Assembly (NCBI RefSeq): GCF_004348995.1
Contig: NZ_SMKQ01000077.1
Span: 1-35,769, forward strand
Source of the DNA: Nonomuraea terrae
Lineage (GTDB): Bacteria > Actinomycetota > Actinomycetes > Streptosporangiales > Streptosporangiaceae
Direction: 5' to 3'
Length of the DNA: 35,769 nucleotides
A model generated the notes under the pieces. That model ran no database searches. It was not told the DNA's origin and saw only the letters and a list, made by a program, of their open reading frames with translations. This document shows positions 1-7,536 of this stretch, piece after piece (the stretch's first letter is position 1; every line of letters starts with the position of its first letter). The position numbers and the translations under genes are program-made.

Positions 1-108
1 GGGGGGTGTCTTCAGGGGAGCCGGGTTGCATGAGGGCGTCCCGAGCGGCGGCTCACGTCATTCCGAGGGAAAGGCCCGTTCCGGCGGCACGGTCTCACTC
101 CCGAGAGA

Positions 109-1758
109 TCATGATTCCAGGGTGCCGCGGAGCTCGAAGTCGTCGAATGTCGTCTTCAGCAGGGAGACGCCGTCATTGGTGGTCCGGGCGAAGATCCCGA
201 GGTAGCCGTTCCCGATCCCGTTCGGGTCCTCCGCCTGCTGCACCCGCTCGCCGTTCACCCACATCGTCAGCCGCATGGACGTGCCCACCCGCTCGCACGC
301 CACCGTCAGCCGCACTCTGCCGGGCAGGGCGGCCACGTGGACGGGCTCCGCCAGCGTGGCGCCCGCCCCGGCGAAGACCCGCCGGATCCGGGCCTTGCCC
401 GTCGTGTCGAGGCCGAACTCGTAGTACGACCCCTCCTTGGTGCTGTGGCAGTAGAGGCCGTACTCACCGATGCCGCTGGCCTTCCTGACCTCGGTGGTGA
501 CGCTGATGACGACGGTCTCGGGCAGCGTCGGCATGGGCGCGTCGGGCGGGCCGGGGTACGCGGGCGACGCGGGCGACGCGGGCGACACGGGCGACATGGG
601 CGGCGTGGCGACGAGGAACGGCGCCGGCGCCTGCGCCCAGCGCTCCTCGTCGCCCTCCTCCACGTCGAGCCCGTAGGTGCCGTCAGTGCGGTAGCCGTAG
701 CCGGCCGGCTCCTCGGGGTCGTAGATGCCGGCCCAGCCCCCGGAGGTCTGGGTGAAGTCCTCGGCGTACAGGACGCCCAGGTTGGGCGGCCCGTCCGGAG
801 ACAGCAGCGCCCAGGCGCCCGCCCCCGCGGCCAGCACGAGCGCGGCACCGGCCGCGAGGCCCGCGTACAGGCGGCGCCGGCGTGAGGCCGGCGAGGCGGA
901 GTACGGCACGGTGCCGCCCTCCTGCCAGGTCACCTGCGCGGTGTGCGCGACGTGCTCCGGGGCCGCCGATCGCCCGACGAGGTCGTCGAGCAGCTGCTGC
1001 GCGGTGGGCCGCAGGGCCGGGTCCTTCTGCAGCGCGGCCCTGACCAGCTCCCGCAGCCCGGGCTCGACGGCCTCCAGGTCGGGCTCGGTGTTGAGCACCT
1101 GGTAGACGATCGCGGGCAGCGCCTCGCCGCCGAACGGCGCCCGCCCGCTGGCCGCGAACGCCACCAGGCACCCCCACGAGAACACGTCGCAGGCGGGGGA
1201 GACCGGATCGCCGCGCAGCACCTCGGGCGCCATGTAGCGGGGCGTGCCGACCAGCTCGCCGGTGCCGGTGACGCCGCCGAGCGTGTCGAGCGCCCGCGCG
1301 ATGCCGAAGTCGATCACGCGCGGCCCGACCGGTGACAGCAGCACGTTGGACGGCTTCAGGTCCCGGTGCACGACGCCGGCCGCGTGGATGGCGGTCAGCG
1401 CGGTGGCCACGCTCACCGCCAGCGCGTCGAGGCTGGAGCCGCCCATCGGCCCCGACTGCTGGACGGCCTCCTCCAGGTTGGGCCCCGGCACGTACTCGGT
1501 CACCACGTACAGCTGGTCGCCGTCGAGCGCCGCCTCGATCACGGCGGCGGTGCAGAACCGGCGCACCCGCTGCGCCGCGTCCGCCTCCCTGCGAAAGCGC
1601 ATGCGGAACTGCTCGTGCTGGCTGAGCTCCGCGTTGATCACCTTGACGGCGACGTGTTGCCCGGAGGGGTCCTCGGCGAGGTGGACCGTGCCCATCCCAC
1701 CTCGTCCCAGCACGCTAAGCAGCTTGTAGCGCCCGATGTGGGAGGGTTCACTGCTCAC
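109..1758 (-). CDS. Membrane-anchored Ser/Thr protein kinase with extracellular lectin-like domain
   Basis: 549-residue eukaryotic-type (Hanks) kinase. The catalytic domain spans about residues 11-262: glycine loop GRGGMG, ATP lysine K39 in VAVK, catalytic loop HRDLKPSN with D133, DFG at 150-152 and APE at 177-179, so it looks active. A basic RRRR stop precedes one membrane helix (about 299-319), putting the C-terminal ~225 residues outside the cell. That part (EDF...GGW opening, beta-rich, ending TTFDDFEL) resembles LamG/concanavalin-like sensor folds and is interrupted by a Pro/Ser/Ala-rich insert near residue 390. No PASTA repeats are present. The start is GTG at 1758; no Shine-Dalgarno is visible, and a TAAGCT -10-like box lies 8 nt upstream, so the mRNA may be leaderless. 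It lies 47 bp downstream of the transporter/HAD operon on the same strand, so read-through is possible. The ligand and substrates are unknown. Confidence 0.93.
   Translation of the reverse strand: MSSEPSHIGRYKLLSVLGRGGMGTVHLAEDPSGQHVAVKVINAELSQHEQFRMRFRREADAAQRVRRFCTAAVIEAALDGDQLYVVTEYVPGPNLEEAVQQSGPMGGSSLDALAVSVATALTAIHAAGVVHRDLKPSNVLLSPVGPRVIDFGIARALDTLGGVTGTGELVGTPRYMAPEVLRGDPVSPACDVFSWGCLVAFAASGRAPFGGEALPAIVYQVLNTEPDLEAVEPGLRELVRAALQKDPALRPTAQQLLDDLVGRSAAPEHVAHTAQVTWQEGGTVPYSASPASRRRRLYAGLAAGAALVLAAGAGAWALLSPDGPPNLGVLYAEDFTQTSGGWAGIYDPEEPAGYGYRTDGTYGLDVEEGDEERWAQAPAPFLVATPPMSPVSPASPASPAYPGPPDAPMPTLPETVVISVTTEVRKASGIGEYGLYCHSTKEGSYYEFGLDTTGKARIRRVFAGAGATLAEPVHVAALPGRVRLTVACERVGTSMRLTMWVNGERVQQAEDPNGIGNGYLGIFARTTNDGVSLLKTTFDDFELRGTLES
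560..604. repeat. In-frame 9-bp tandem repeat in kinase gene
   Basis: About five consecutive 9-mers based on GCGGGCGAC on the + strand (three exact, then one- to two-base variants). On the coding strand they encode SPA/SPV tripeptides in the linker of the extracellular domain. Length can vary without a frameshift. Confidence 0.75.
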
Positions 1759-1766
1759 GCCGCGTT

Positions 1767-1772
1767 AGCTTA
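1767..1772 (-). promoter_or_regulatory. Possible -10 box of the kinase gene
   Basis: TAAGCT on the minus strand fits the actinobacterial TANNNT pattern and ends 8 nt before the GTG start, the arrangement expected for a leaderless transcript. No convincing -35 hexamer is visible. Inference only. Confidence 0.3.
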
Positions 1773-1805
1773 CCGACACGGAGCGTACCGATGCGGAAAT
1801 GCGCA

Positions 1806-2459
1806 CTATGTGCGTTCGTCGGCGCGCCGTTCCGAGCAGACCCGCTCCAGCGACGGCAGACCCTCGCGCGGCGAGACGACGACCACCCGGCAGCCCGCGG
1901 CCGTGGCCGCCGCGACCCCGGCCGGGCTGTCCTCCACGGCCACGCACCGCCCGGGCGCGGCGCCGAGCCGCCGGGCCGCCTCCAGGTACGGGTCCGGGTG
2001 CGGCTTGCCGCGCGCGGTGTCCTCGTTCGCGATGACCAGGTCGAACGCGTGCCCGAGCCGCGGCAGCACCAGCTCCACGATGCTCCGGGGCGAGGCGCTG
2101 ACCAGGGCCGTCGGGATCGACGCGGCGGCGAGCCCGGCGAGCAGTTCCGGCGCGCCCCGCACCACCGGCAGCTCCCGCCGCAGCCGCTCGGCGAAGGCGT
2201 CGGTGAGCCGCGCGGTCAGCGCGCAGACCCCATCAGGCGCGTCGTCGGGCAGGTCGTCGGGCAGGTCGTCGGGCAGCAGGTACGCCGCCACGTCCTCGAT
2301 CGTGCGGCCGTGGACGTGCGGCGTGTCGGCGGGGGAGAGCGGACGCCCGAGGGACGTGGCGACCGCGTCGGCCGCCTGCCACCACAGGCCCTCGGTGTCC
2401 ACGAGCGTGCCGTCCATGTCCAGCAGGACAGCGTCGGGGGCGGCCGGCTCAGACCGCAT
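1806..2459 (-). CDS. HAD-superfamily phosphatase (beta-phosphoglucomutase/GS1-like)
   Basis: 217-residue HAD hydrolase. Motif I is LLDMDGTLVDT near residues 12-22 (nucleophile and acid/base Asp), followed by a helical cap domain (about 24-90), motif II SASP, and the motif III/IV segment with K and VAVEDSPAG late in the protein. Such enzymes hydrolyse small phosphomonoesters or act as phosphomutases. The ATG overlaps the end of the upstream ABC ATPase gene by 11 bp, so it is translationally coupled to the importer and is the last gene of that operon. This suggests it dephosphorylates the imported compound or a product of it. The cap domain carries an in-frame LPDD repeat not needed for the fold. 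It could be a phosphonatase-like or sugar-phosphate phosphatase; the substrate cannot be read from sequence. Confidence 0.88.
   Translation of the reverse strand: MRSEPAAPDAVLLDMDGTLVDTEGLWWQAADAVATSLGRPLSPADTPHVHGRTIEDVAAYLLPDDLPDDLPDDAPDGVCALTARLTDAFAERLRRELPVVRGAPELLAGLAAASIPTALVSASPRSIVELVLPRLGHAFDLVIANEDTARGKPHPDPYLEAARRLGAAPGRCVAVEDSPAGVAAATAAGCRVVVVSPREGLPSLERVCSERRADERT
2241..2276. repeat. Three exact 12-bp tandem repeats inside HAD gene
   Basis: GTCGTCGGGCAG is repeated three times without mismatch, encoding LPDD-LPDD-LPDD on the minus strand in the cap domain. Exact identity suggests recent slippage expansion; the unit preserves frame. Confidence 0.9.
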
Positions 2460-3522
2460 CGGCGGCCACGACGGGAGCGGGCGCGGTCACCGTGCGGGCC
2501 GCCACGAGCACCGGCCGCTCGACCAGCCGCACGCCGACGCGGGTGCCCGCGCCGAGCCGGGCGGCCTCGTGGCCGGGCACGTCGGCGAGCACCTCGCCGC
2601 CGTCCACGGCGAGCCGCAGCCGTACGGACGCGCCGCGGAACGACGCCGCCACCACCTCGGCCCTGCCGCCGGGGTCGGGCACGACCTGCACGGCCTCCGG
2701 CCGGACGAGCACGTCCACGGACGGGTCGGCGGGCACGGGCCCGTCCACCGGAAGCAGCTGGCCGAGCACCGTGACGTGGTCGCCGGACAGCTGCCCGGCC
2801 AGGTGGTTCATGGTGCCGACGAACTCCGCCACGAACGGCGTCGCGGGCCGGTCGTACACCTCGGCGGGCGCGCCCACCTGCTCCAGCCGCCCGGAGCGCA
2901 GCACCGCCACGCGGTCGGCGACCGACAGGGCCTCCTCCTGGTCGTGGGTGACGAAGATGGTGGTGATGCCGAGGTCGAGCTGGAGGCGGCGGATCTCCTC
3001 GCGCAGGCTCACGCGGACCTTCGCGTCCAGCGCAGACAGCGGCTCGTCCAGCAGCAGCACGCTCGGCTCCAGAGCGAGCGCGCGGGCCAGGGCGACGCGC
3101 TGCTGCTGACCGCCGGACAGCTGGTGCGGGTAGCGGTCGGCGTGGGTGGGCAGGCCGACCAGTTCGAGCAGCTCGTCGGCCTTCTTGCGCCGGGCGTCGG
3201 CGGGCACCTTGCGCACGCGCAGGCCGAAGGCCACGTTGTCGCGGGCGTTCAGGTTGGGGAAGAGGGAGTAGGACTGGAAGACCATGCCCGCGTCCCGTTT
3301 GTTGGCGGGGACGTTCGTGACGTCCTTGCCGTCGACCAGCACGGCCCCCGAGTCGGGCCGCTCGAAGCCGGCCACGCAGCGCAGCGCCGTGGTCTTGCCG
3401 CAGCCCGACGGGCCCAGCAGCGCGACGAACTCCCCTGGCTCGATGACGAGGTCCAGGCCGTCGAGCGCGACGGTCTTGCCGAACGCCCGCCGCAACCCGC
3501 GGAACTCCACCGATGCGGTCAT
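2449..3522 (-). CDS. ABC importer ATP-binding protein (PotA/FbpC/PhnT-like)
   Basis: 357-residue ATPase of a Fe3+/polyamine/2-aminoethylphosphonate-type importer. Walker A GPSGCGKTT is near residue 38, the Q-loop MVFQSYSLF near 83, the signature LSGGQQQR near 136, Walker B VLLLDEPLSALD near 155 and the H-loop TIFVTHDQEEA near 190. A C-terminal TOBE/OB regulatory domain follows (about 240-345, including LVRPEAV). It energises uptake through the two permeases encoded just upstream. ATG at 3522 overlaps the permease stop by 4 nt (ATGA) and is preceded by GAGGAA. The gene is intact and of usual family length. Confidence 0.93.
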   Translation of the reverse strand: MTASVEFRGLRRAFGKTVALDGLDLVIEPGEFVALLGPSGCGKTTALRCVAGFERPDSGAVLVDGKDVTNVPANKRDAGMVFQSYSLFPNLNARDNVAFGLRVRKVPADARRKKADELLELVGLPTHADRYPHQLSGGQQQRVALARALALEPSVLLLDEPLSALDAKVRVSLREEIRRLQLDLGITTIFVTHDQEEALSVADRVAVLRSGRLEQVGAPAEVYDRPATPFVAEFVGTMNHLAGQLSGDHVTVLGQLLPVDGPVPADPSVDVLVRPEAVQVVPDPGGRAEVVAASFRGASVRLRLAVDGGEVLADVPGHEAARLGAGTRVGVRLVERPVLVAARTVTAPAPVVAADAV

Positions 3523-4373
3523 TTCCTCTTCTCCCTACCGAAGACGCTCGACACGGCGAGCAGCAGCAGCCAGATGAGCAGCAGGCTGAGGATCGACACC
3601 GCGACCGAGAGCTGCCCCTTGGAGCCCGAGACGGTCACGATCCACACCGCGAACGGCTCGTAACCGAGCAGGCTGGCCACGGTGTACTCGCCCAGCACCA
3701 GGGCGAGCGTCAGGAACGACGCGCTGGCCAGGGCCGAGCGCAGGTTGGGCACGATCACCCGGAACAGCACGTACGGCCACGACGCCCCGAGGCTGCGGGC
3801 CGCCTCGACCAGCGTCCGCACGTCCATCGTGCGCAACCCGGCGTCCAGCGACCGGTACACGAACGGCAGCACCAGCACGACGTACGCCAGCACCAGCACC
3901 AGGGGGAACGCCGGATCCTGCACCGCGATCAGCGTGCCCCAGAACGGCGTCGGCGCCAGCACGTCGACCCCGACGCGCAGCGACGTGCTCAGCCCGGCGA
4001 CGAACGTGATCGGCGGCACCACCAGCGGCAGCGTGCACAGCACCTCCATCACCGGCCGCAGCCGCGGCGCGAAGAGCCGTACGGCCAGCATCGCGGGCAG
4101 CGCCAGCAGCAGGACGAGCACGATCGTGGCGGCGGCCAGGCCGAGCGAGAGCGCCAGCGACCGCGCGAAGCCCTCGGCCGTGATCAGCTCCCCGTACGCC
4201 GAGAACGACAGCCCCGAGGTCGGGGTGTAGACGGTGTACCAGAACGAGGCGCCCAGCGGCACCAGGAAGTACACCGCCGCCGGCACGAAAACCATGACGC
4301 GCCACGGCCGGGGCCGGGCCGCCGGGCCGGCCGCGCGCGCGGGGACGCGCTCCAGGCCGGTCAGTGCAGCCAT
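3519..4373 (-). CDS. ABC importer inner-membrane permease 2
   Basis: 284-residue BPD_transp_1-type permease. About six hydrophobic helices are visible, including VMVFVPAAVYFLVPLG near residue 27, LGLAAATIVLVLLLALPAML near 80 and a C-terminal SILSLLLIWLLLLAVSSVF. The EAA coupling loop is EAARSLGASWPYVLFRVIVP near 190, which contacts the ATPase. ATG at 4373 was chosen because GAGGAGG sits just upstream and the 13-bp overlap with permease 1 implies coupling; longer frames have no such signal. It pairs with the preceding gene as the heterodimeric channel. Confidence 0.9.
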   Translation of the reverse strand: MAALTGLERVPARAAGPAARPRPWRVMVFVPAAVYFLVPLGASFWYTVYTPTSGLSFSAYGELITAEGFARSLALSLGLAAATIVLVLLLALPAMLAVRLFAPRLRPVMEVLCTLPLVVPPITFVAGLSTSLRVGVDVLAPTPFWGTLIAVQDPAFPLVLVLAYVVLVLPFVYRSLDAGLRTMDVRTLVEAARSLGASWPYVLFRVIVPNLRSALASASFLTLALVLGEYTVASLLGYEPFAVWIVTVSGSKGQLSVAVSILSLLLIWLLLLAVSSVFGREKRK

Positions 4374-5185
4374 CGGGAGGTCCTCCTCTGCAGCGGCAGG
4401 TAGATCGCCATCACGATCCCGGCCACCACGACCATGTCGAGGCTGAGCGCGAGCGCGATGTTCTCGTAGCCGATCAGCACGTCGCCGGTCAGCGCGCTGG
4501 CGATCTTCAGGGTGACGAGCGGGACGACGGTGCCGACCATGGCGTTCGCGGTGGCGTACGCGGAGAAGGCCCCGCCGAACAGCAGCACCACCCCGCCGAG
4601 CATCGCCGGGGTGAGCACCGGCAGCGCGACGAAGCGCCAGTAGTGCCAGGCCGTGGCTCCGTTGTTGGCCGCCGCCTCCCGCCACTGGGGCCGCAGCCCG
4701 TCGAGCGCCGGCGCCATGGCCAGCACCATCAGCGGGACCGAGAAGTACAGGTAGACGATGACCAACCCCCAGAAGGTGTACAGGGAGCCGGAAGGCAGCC
4801 CGATCAGCCCGCTGACCACGCCGGAGTTGCCGAGCGTGGCGATCCAGAAGAACGCCAGCGGCACCCCGCCGAAGTTGGCCAGCACCCCCGAGGCGGTCAG
4901 CACGGCCTCCCGCAGCAGCGCGAAGCGGGAGGTCACGATGGCGTAGGCGAGGAACGTGCCGAGCACGGCGCCGAGCAGCGCCACCACGGCCGACAGTCGC
5001 ACGCTGCCGATCATGGCGGTGAGGTAGCCGCCCTGCAGGCTCTGCGACACGTTGGTCAGGCTCGGCCGCCCCTGCACGGTGAACGCCCCCACGACGAGCG
5101 CGACGGCGGGCACGCCGAACACGAGCGCGAAGAACGCCAGCAGCGGCAGCGCGCCGAGCCAGCCCCTCGAACGGGACCGGTTCAT
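4361..5185 (-). CDS. ABC importer inner-membrane permease 1
   Basis: 274-residue permease of the same family. An N-terminal basic segment is followed by a first helix (LGALPLLAFFALVFGVPAVAL) and about five further helices. The EAA loop EAAANNGATAWHYWRFVALP lies near residue 180. ATG at 5185 overlaps the stop of the substrate-binding lipoprotein gene (ATGA), so synthesis of channel and receptor is coupled. With the SBP it defines a class of importers whose known substrates are iron(III), polyamines, thiamine and 2-aminoethylphosphonate. Nothing in the permeases narrows this further. Confidence 0.9.
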   Translation of the reverse strand: MNRSRSRGWLGALPLLAFFALVFGVPAVALVVGAFTVQGRPSLTNVSQSLQGGYLTAMIGSVRLSAVVALLGAVLGTFLAYAIVTSRFALLREAVLTASGVLANFGGVPLAFFWIATLGNSGVVSGLIGLPSGSLYTFWGLVIVYLYFSVPLMVLAMAPALDGLRPQWREAAANNGATAWHYWRFVALPVLTPAMLGGVVLLFGGAFSAYATANAMVGTVVPLVTLKIASALTGDVLIGYENIALALSLDMVVVAGIVMAIYLPLQRRTSRWLH

Positions 5186-6333
5186 CCGGAGATCGCGGCG
5201 TCCCAGCCGCCGGCGACCTTGGCCTTGGCCGCGTTGACCTGCTCGGTGGTCGGGAACTGCGGCGTGCCCTCGACCGGCGGCAGCGCGTCGGCCAGCGCCT
5301 GGTCCACGGTGCCGTCCTCGGTCATCGCGGGCAGCATGACGGGGCGGGCGAAGCCCTTGAGGTAGAGGTTCTGGCCCTCGGGGCTGTAGAGGAACTCCTG
5401 CCACAGGCGGGCGGCGGCCGGGTGGGGGGCGTCCTTGTTGATGGCCTGGGCGTACATCTCGAAGTACTTGCCGTCGCTCGGGATGTTGACCTGCCAGTCG
5501 ATGCCCTTGGCGGTCATCTGGGGAGCGTAGGCGGCGTTGTTGTAGTCCCAGTCGATGCTGATCTGGGTCTCGCCCTTCTCGATGGTCGCGGGCGTGGTCT
5601 CGACCGGGTTGAAGTTGCCGGCGTCCTTCAGCTTCTTGAAGAAGTCGATGCCGGGCTGGATGTCGTCGAAGGAGCCGCCGTCGGCCAGCGCCGCGGCGAA
5701 CACGCCGGCGAAGGCCGAGCCGGCCTTGGTCGGGTTGCCGTTCAGCGCGACCTTGCCCTTGTACTCGGGCTCGAGCAGGTCGGCGAAGCTCGTCGGGCAG
5801 GTGGCGATCTTCTTGGCGTCGCAGCCGATGGAGACGTAGCCGCCGTAGTCGTTGATCCAGAGGCCGTTCGCCTCCTTCTGGCCCTCGGGGATCTTGTCCC
5901 ACGCCTGCACCTTGTAGGAGGCGAACAGGCCCTCCGCGGCGCCGCTGAGCGCGAACGACTGGCCGAGGTCGAGCACGTCGGGGGCGCGGTCCTGGCCCTT
6001 GCGGGTCTTGACGGCGTTGATCTCGTCGGCGCTGGACGCGTCAGGCGTCTCGCTCTCGATCTTGATCCCGTACGTGGCCTGGAACTTCTCGATGATCTCG
6101 CCGTAGTTGGCCCAGTCGGGCGGCAGGGCGATGACGTGCAGCGTGCCTTCCTTCTTCGCCGCCTCGACCAGCTTGTCGAAGCCGCCGAAGTCGGCGGCGG
6201 ACGTGGCGGTGGCCGCGTTCACCCCTCCTGGCGAGGCCTGGGTGGTCTGGGTGCTCGGGGCGGCACCGCACGCCGCGGTGACGAGGGTGAGGGCGGCGAC
6301 AACGCCGGCCGCGCGGGCGCGAGGTGTGAACAC
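5182..6333 (-). CDS. ABC importer substrate-binding lipoprotein
   Basis: 383-residue extracellular solute receptor. A short signal peptide (FTPRARAAGVVAALTLVTAACG) ends in a lipobox-like TAAC, so the mature protein would be lipid-anchored at about Cys22. The mature region has the opening FDKLVEAAKKEGTLHVIALP and the bilobal pattern of the SBP_bac_6/8, Fe3+/polyamine/AEP-type family. The start is GTG at 6333 with GGAGG a few bases upstream; a TTG at 6363 would add ten residues (PHPPENGGV...) before the signal peptide and looks wrong. First gene of a five-gene overlapping operon. The pairing with a UTRA regulator and a HAD phosphatase favours a phosphorylated or phosphonate ligand, but this is inference; no classic iron-binding Tyr pair was identified. 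Confidence 0.9.
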   Translation of the reverse strand: MFTPRARAAGVVAALTLVTAACGAAPSTQTTQASPGGVNAATATSAADFGGFDKLVEAAKKEGTLHVIALPPDWANYGEIIEKFQATYGIKIESETPDASSADEINAVKTRKGQDRAPDVLDLGQSFALSGAAEGLFASYKVQAWDKIPEGQKEANGLWINDYGGYVSIGCDAKKIATCPTSFADLLEPEYKGKVALNGNPTKAGSAFAGVFAAALADGGSFDDIQPGIDFFKKLKDAGNFNPVETTPATIEKGETQISIDWDYNNAAYAPQMTAKGIDWQVNIPSDGKYFEMYAQAINKDAPHPAAARLWQEFLYSPEGQNLYLKGFARPVMLPAMTEDGTVDQALADALPPVEGTPQFPTTEQVNAAKAKVAGGWDAAISG

Positions 6334-6364
6334 GACGCCTCCATTTTCCGGGGGGTGTGGCAAG

Positions 6365-6370
6365 AATCTA
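6365..6370 (-). promoter_or_regulatory. -10-like box for the importer operon
   Basis: TAGATT on the minus strand (TANNNT) lies about 30 nt before the GTG start of the lipoprotein gene and directly downstream, in that direction, of the inverted repeat at 6377-6390. A repressor bound there would block it. Confidence 0.45.
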
Positions 6371-6376
6371 GGGGAA

Positions 6377-6390
6377 CTTGTACAAACAAG
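6377..6390. promoter_or_regulatory. Inverted repeat, likely GntR/UTRA operator
   Basis: CTTGT-ACAA-ACAAG: 5-bp arms around a 4-bp centre, with an inner perfect TTGTACAA palindrome. It lies in the intergenic region between the importer operon (-) and its regulator (+), next to a minus-strand TAGATT and about 18 bp before a plus-strand TATAAA (6408-6413). One site could control both directions. The assignment to the adjacent regulator is by position. Confidence 0.6.
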
Positions 6391-6407
6391 CGAGCCCTAG
6401 TAAGTCG

Positions 6408-6413
6408 TATAAA
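6408..6413 (+). promoter_or_regulatory. -10-like box TATAAA for the UTRA regulator gene
   Basis: An AT-rich hexamer in an otherwise very GC-rich region, 31 nt upstream of the chosen ATG. No clear -35; the operator-like repeat occupies that area. Confidence 0.4.
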
Positions 6414-6444
6414 TGTGGCTCTTCAGTGAATGGACAGGGGCGGA

Positions 6445-7191
6445 ATGGTGGCGCGCTACGAACGGATCGCCGATGAGCTGCGCAGGGAGATCCTCTCCGG
6501 CGTCCATCCGGTCGGTTCCCAGCTCCCGAGCGAGGCGGAGCTCGCCGAGCGCTACGGCGCGGCCCGCGGCACCGTGCGTCAGGCGGTGGCCGTGCTGGCC
6601 GCCGAGGGGCTGGTCGGCTCCCGGCAGGGGGCGCGGCGGATCGTCCTCGGCAGAGTGCGCAGCCAGAGCTTCGCCGAGCTGCACAGCTTCGCCCAGTGGG
6701 CCCGCGCCAACGGCCACCGCTTCGGCGGCCAGGTGATCGAACAGTGCCGCCGCCCGGCGAGCGGCGCGGAGTCGGTCAGGCTCGGGTGCGAGGAGGTGCT
6801 GGAGGTGCTGCGCCTGCGCTCGCTGGAGGGCGAGCCCGTCCTTGTGGAGCGCACCGTCTACGCCGAGTGGGTGGCGGCCGCCGTCGAGAAGCTCCCCGCC
6901 GACTGCGAGTCCGTCACCGAGGCGCTGTACGCCTCCATCGGCCTGGTGTTCGCCTACGGCGAGCACCTCATCGACGCGGTGGCCGCCGGGGCCGTGGACG
7001 CCCGGCTGCTGGGCGTGCGCCGCGGCAGCCCGCTGCTGCGTCAGCGCAGGACCACGACCACCCACGAGGGCCGCCCCGTCGAGACCTCGGACGACCGTTA
7101 CCGGGCGGGCAGCGTGGCCTTCAGCATCCGCAACTCGATCGGCGCCAACCCCCTCGCGCGGCAGGCGGGCGACTTGCGTTTCGAGCGCTGA
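6445..7191 (+). CDS. GntR-family regulator, HutC/PhnF (UTRA) type
   Basis: About 248 residues. An N-terminal winged helix (YERIADELRREILSG...LPSEAELAERYGAARGTVRQAVAVLAAEGLV) is followed by a UTRA ligand-binding domain (about 85-240, with VERTVYAEW and the late VETSDDRYRAG segment). These proteins repress neighbouring uptake or catabolic genes until an effector binds. Start choice is uncertain: ATG 6445 or GTG 6448 both use AGGGG at 6436-6440, whereas ATG 6430 has no ribosome site; the protein naturally begins VARYERIADELRR. It is divergent from the importer operon and very likely regulates it and itself through the repeat at 6377-6390. Confidence 0.9.
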   Translation: MVARYERIADELRREILSGVHPVGSQLPSEAELAERYGAARGTVRQAVAVLAAEGLVGSRQGARRIVLGRVRSQSFAELHSFAQWARANGHRFGGQVIEQCRRPASGAESVRLGCEEVLEVLRLRSLEGEPVLVERTVYAEWVAAAVEKLPADCESVTEALYASIGLVFAYGEHLIDAVAAGAVDARLLGVRRGSPLLRQRRTTTTHEGRPVETSDDRYRAGSVAFSIRNSIGANPLARQAGDLRFER

Positions 7192-7203
7192 GAACATATG
7201 TTC
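7192..7203. promoter_or_regulatory. LexA (SOS) box
   Basis: GAACATATGTTC is a perfect 12-bp palindrome that fits the Gram-positive/actinobacterial LexA consensus GAAC-N4-GTTC; the 3' side continues with GA as in the extended TCGAAC...GTTCGA site. It begins right after the stop of the UTRA regulator gene, 66 bp before the DUF6504 start, with an ATATAG -10-like sequence just downstream (7207-7212). Binding would block this promoter, making DUF6504-DnaE damage-inducible. Confidence 0.85.
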
Positions 7204-7269
7204 GAGATATAGCACCCGCCTTCCCCCGGGTGGTTCAGCATAAGGACCGATGCCGCGGGGAGAAGCGTC

Positions 7270-7536
7270 TTGAGCAGACTCTATGGCGATCCGATCGAGG
7301 TGTGGACCAGAGACGGGGAGCCGGCCCAGTTCGTCTGGCGTGACCGGCTCTATCTGGTCCGCCGTGTCCTCGACAGCTGGGTGGTCGCGCGCGAGTGGTG
7401 GAAGACCGGCGAAGGCGATCCCGGCGAGCGCCGCTTCTGGCGTGTGGAGGCCAGCCCCGGCCGCGAGGTCGGCTCCTACGAGCTGCGTTACGACACCGCC
7501 GGCAACGGCTGGCTGCTCATGAGGGCGTGGGACTGA
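7270..7536 (+). CDS. DUF6504 family small protein
   Basis: 88-residue basic/aromatic protein (SRLYGDPIEVWTRDG...FVWRDRLYLVRRVLDSW...WRVEAS...YELRYD...WLLMRAWD) matching the DUF6504 proteins encoded beside error-prone polymerase genes in actinomycetes. It starts with TTG at 7270 behind GGGGAGAAG. Its stop overlaps the polymerase start by one base (TGATG), so the two are made together. No catalytic motif is visible; a compact beta-rich fold with many Trp, Tyr and Arg would suit a polymerase- or DNA-contacting accessory. Function unknown. Confidence 0.87.
   Translation: MSRLYGDPIEVWTRDGEPAQFVWRDRLYLVRRVLDSWVVAREWWKTGEGDPGERRFWRVEASPGREVGSYELRYDTAGNGWLLMRAWD

Noticed and set aside
5182..6333. 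Naming the importer as a proven 2-aminoethylphosphonate transporter
   Set aside because: Gene order is compatible, but no PhnW or phosphonatase is adjacent and this receptor family binds several unrelated ligands.
6334..6363. Longer lipoprotein start at TTG 6363
   Set aside because: It would put ten non-hydrophobic residues before the signal peptide; GTG 6333 has GGAGG directly upstream.
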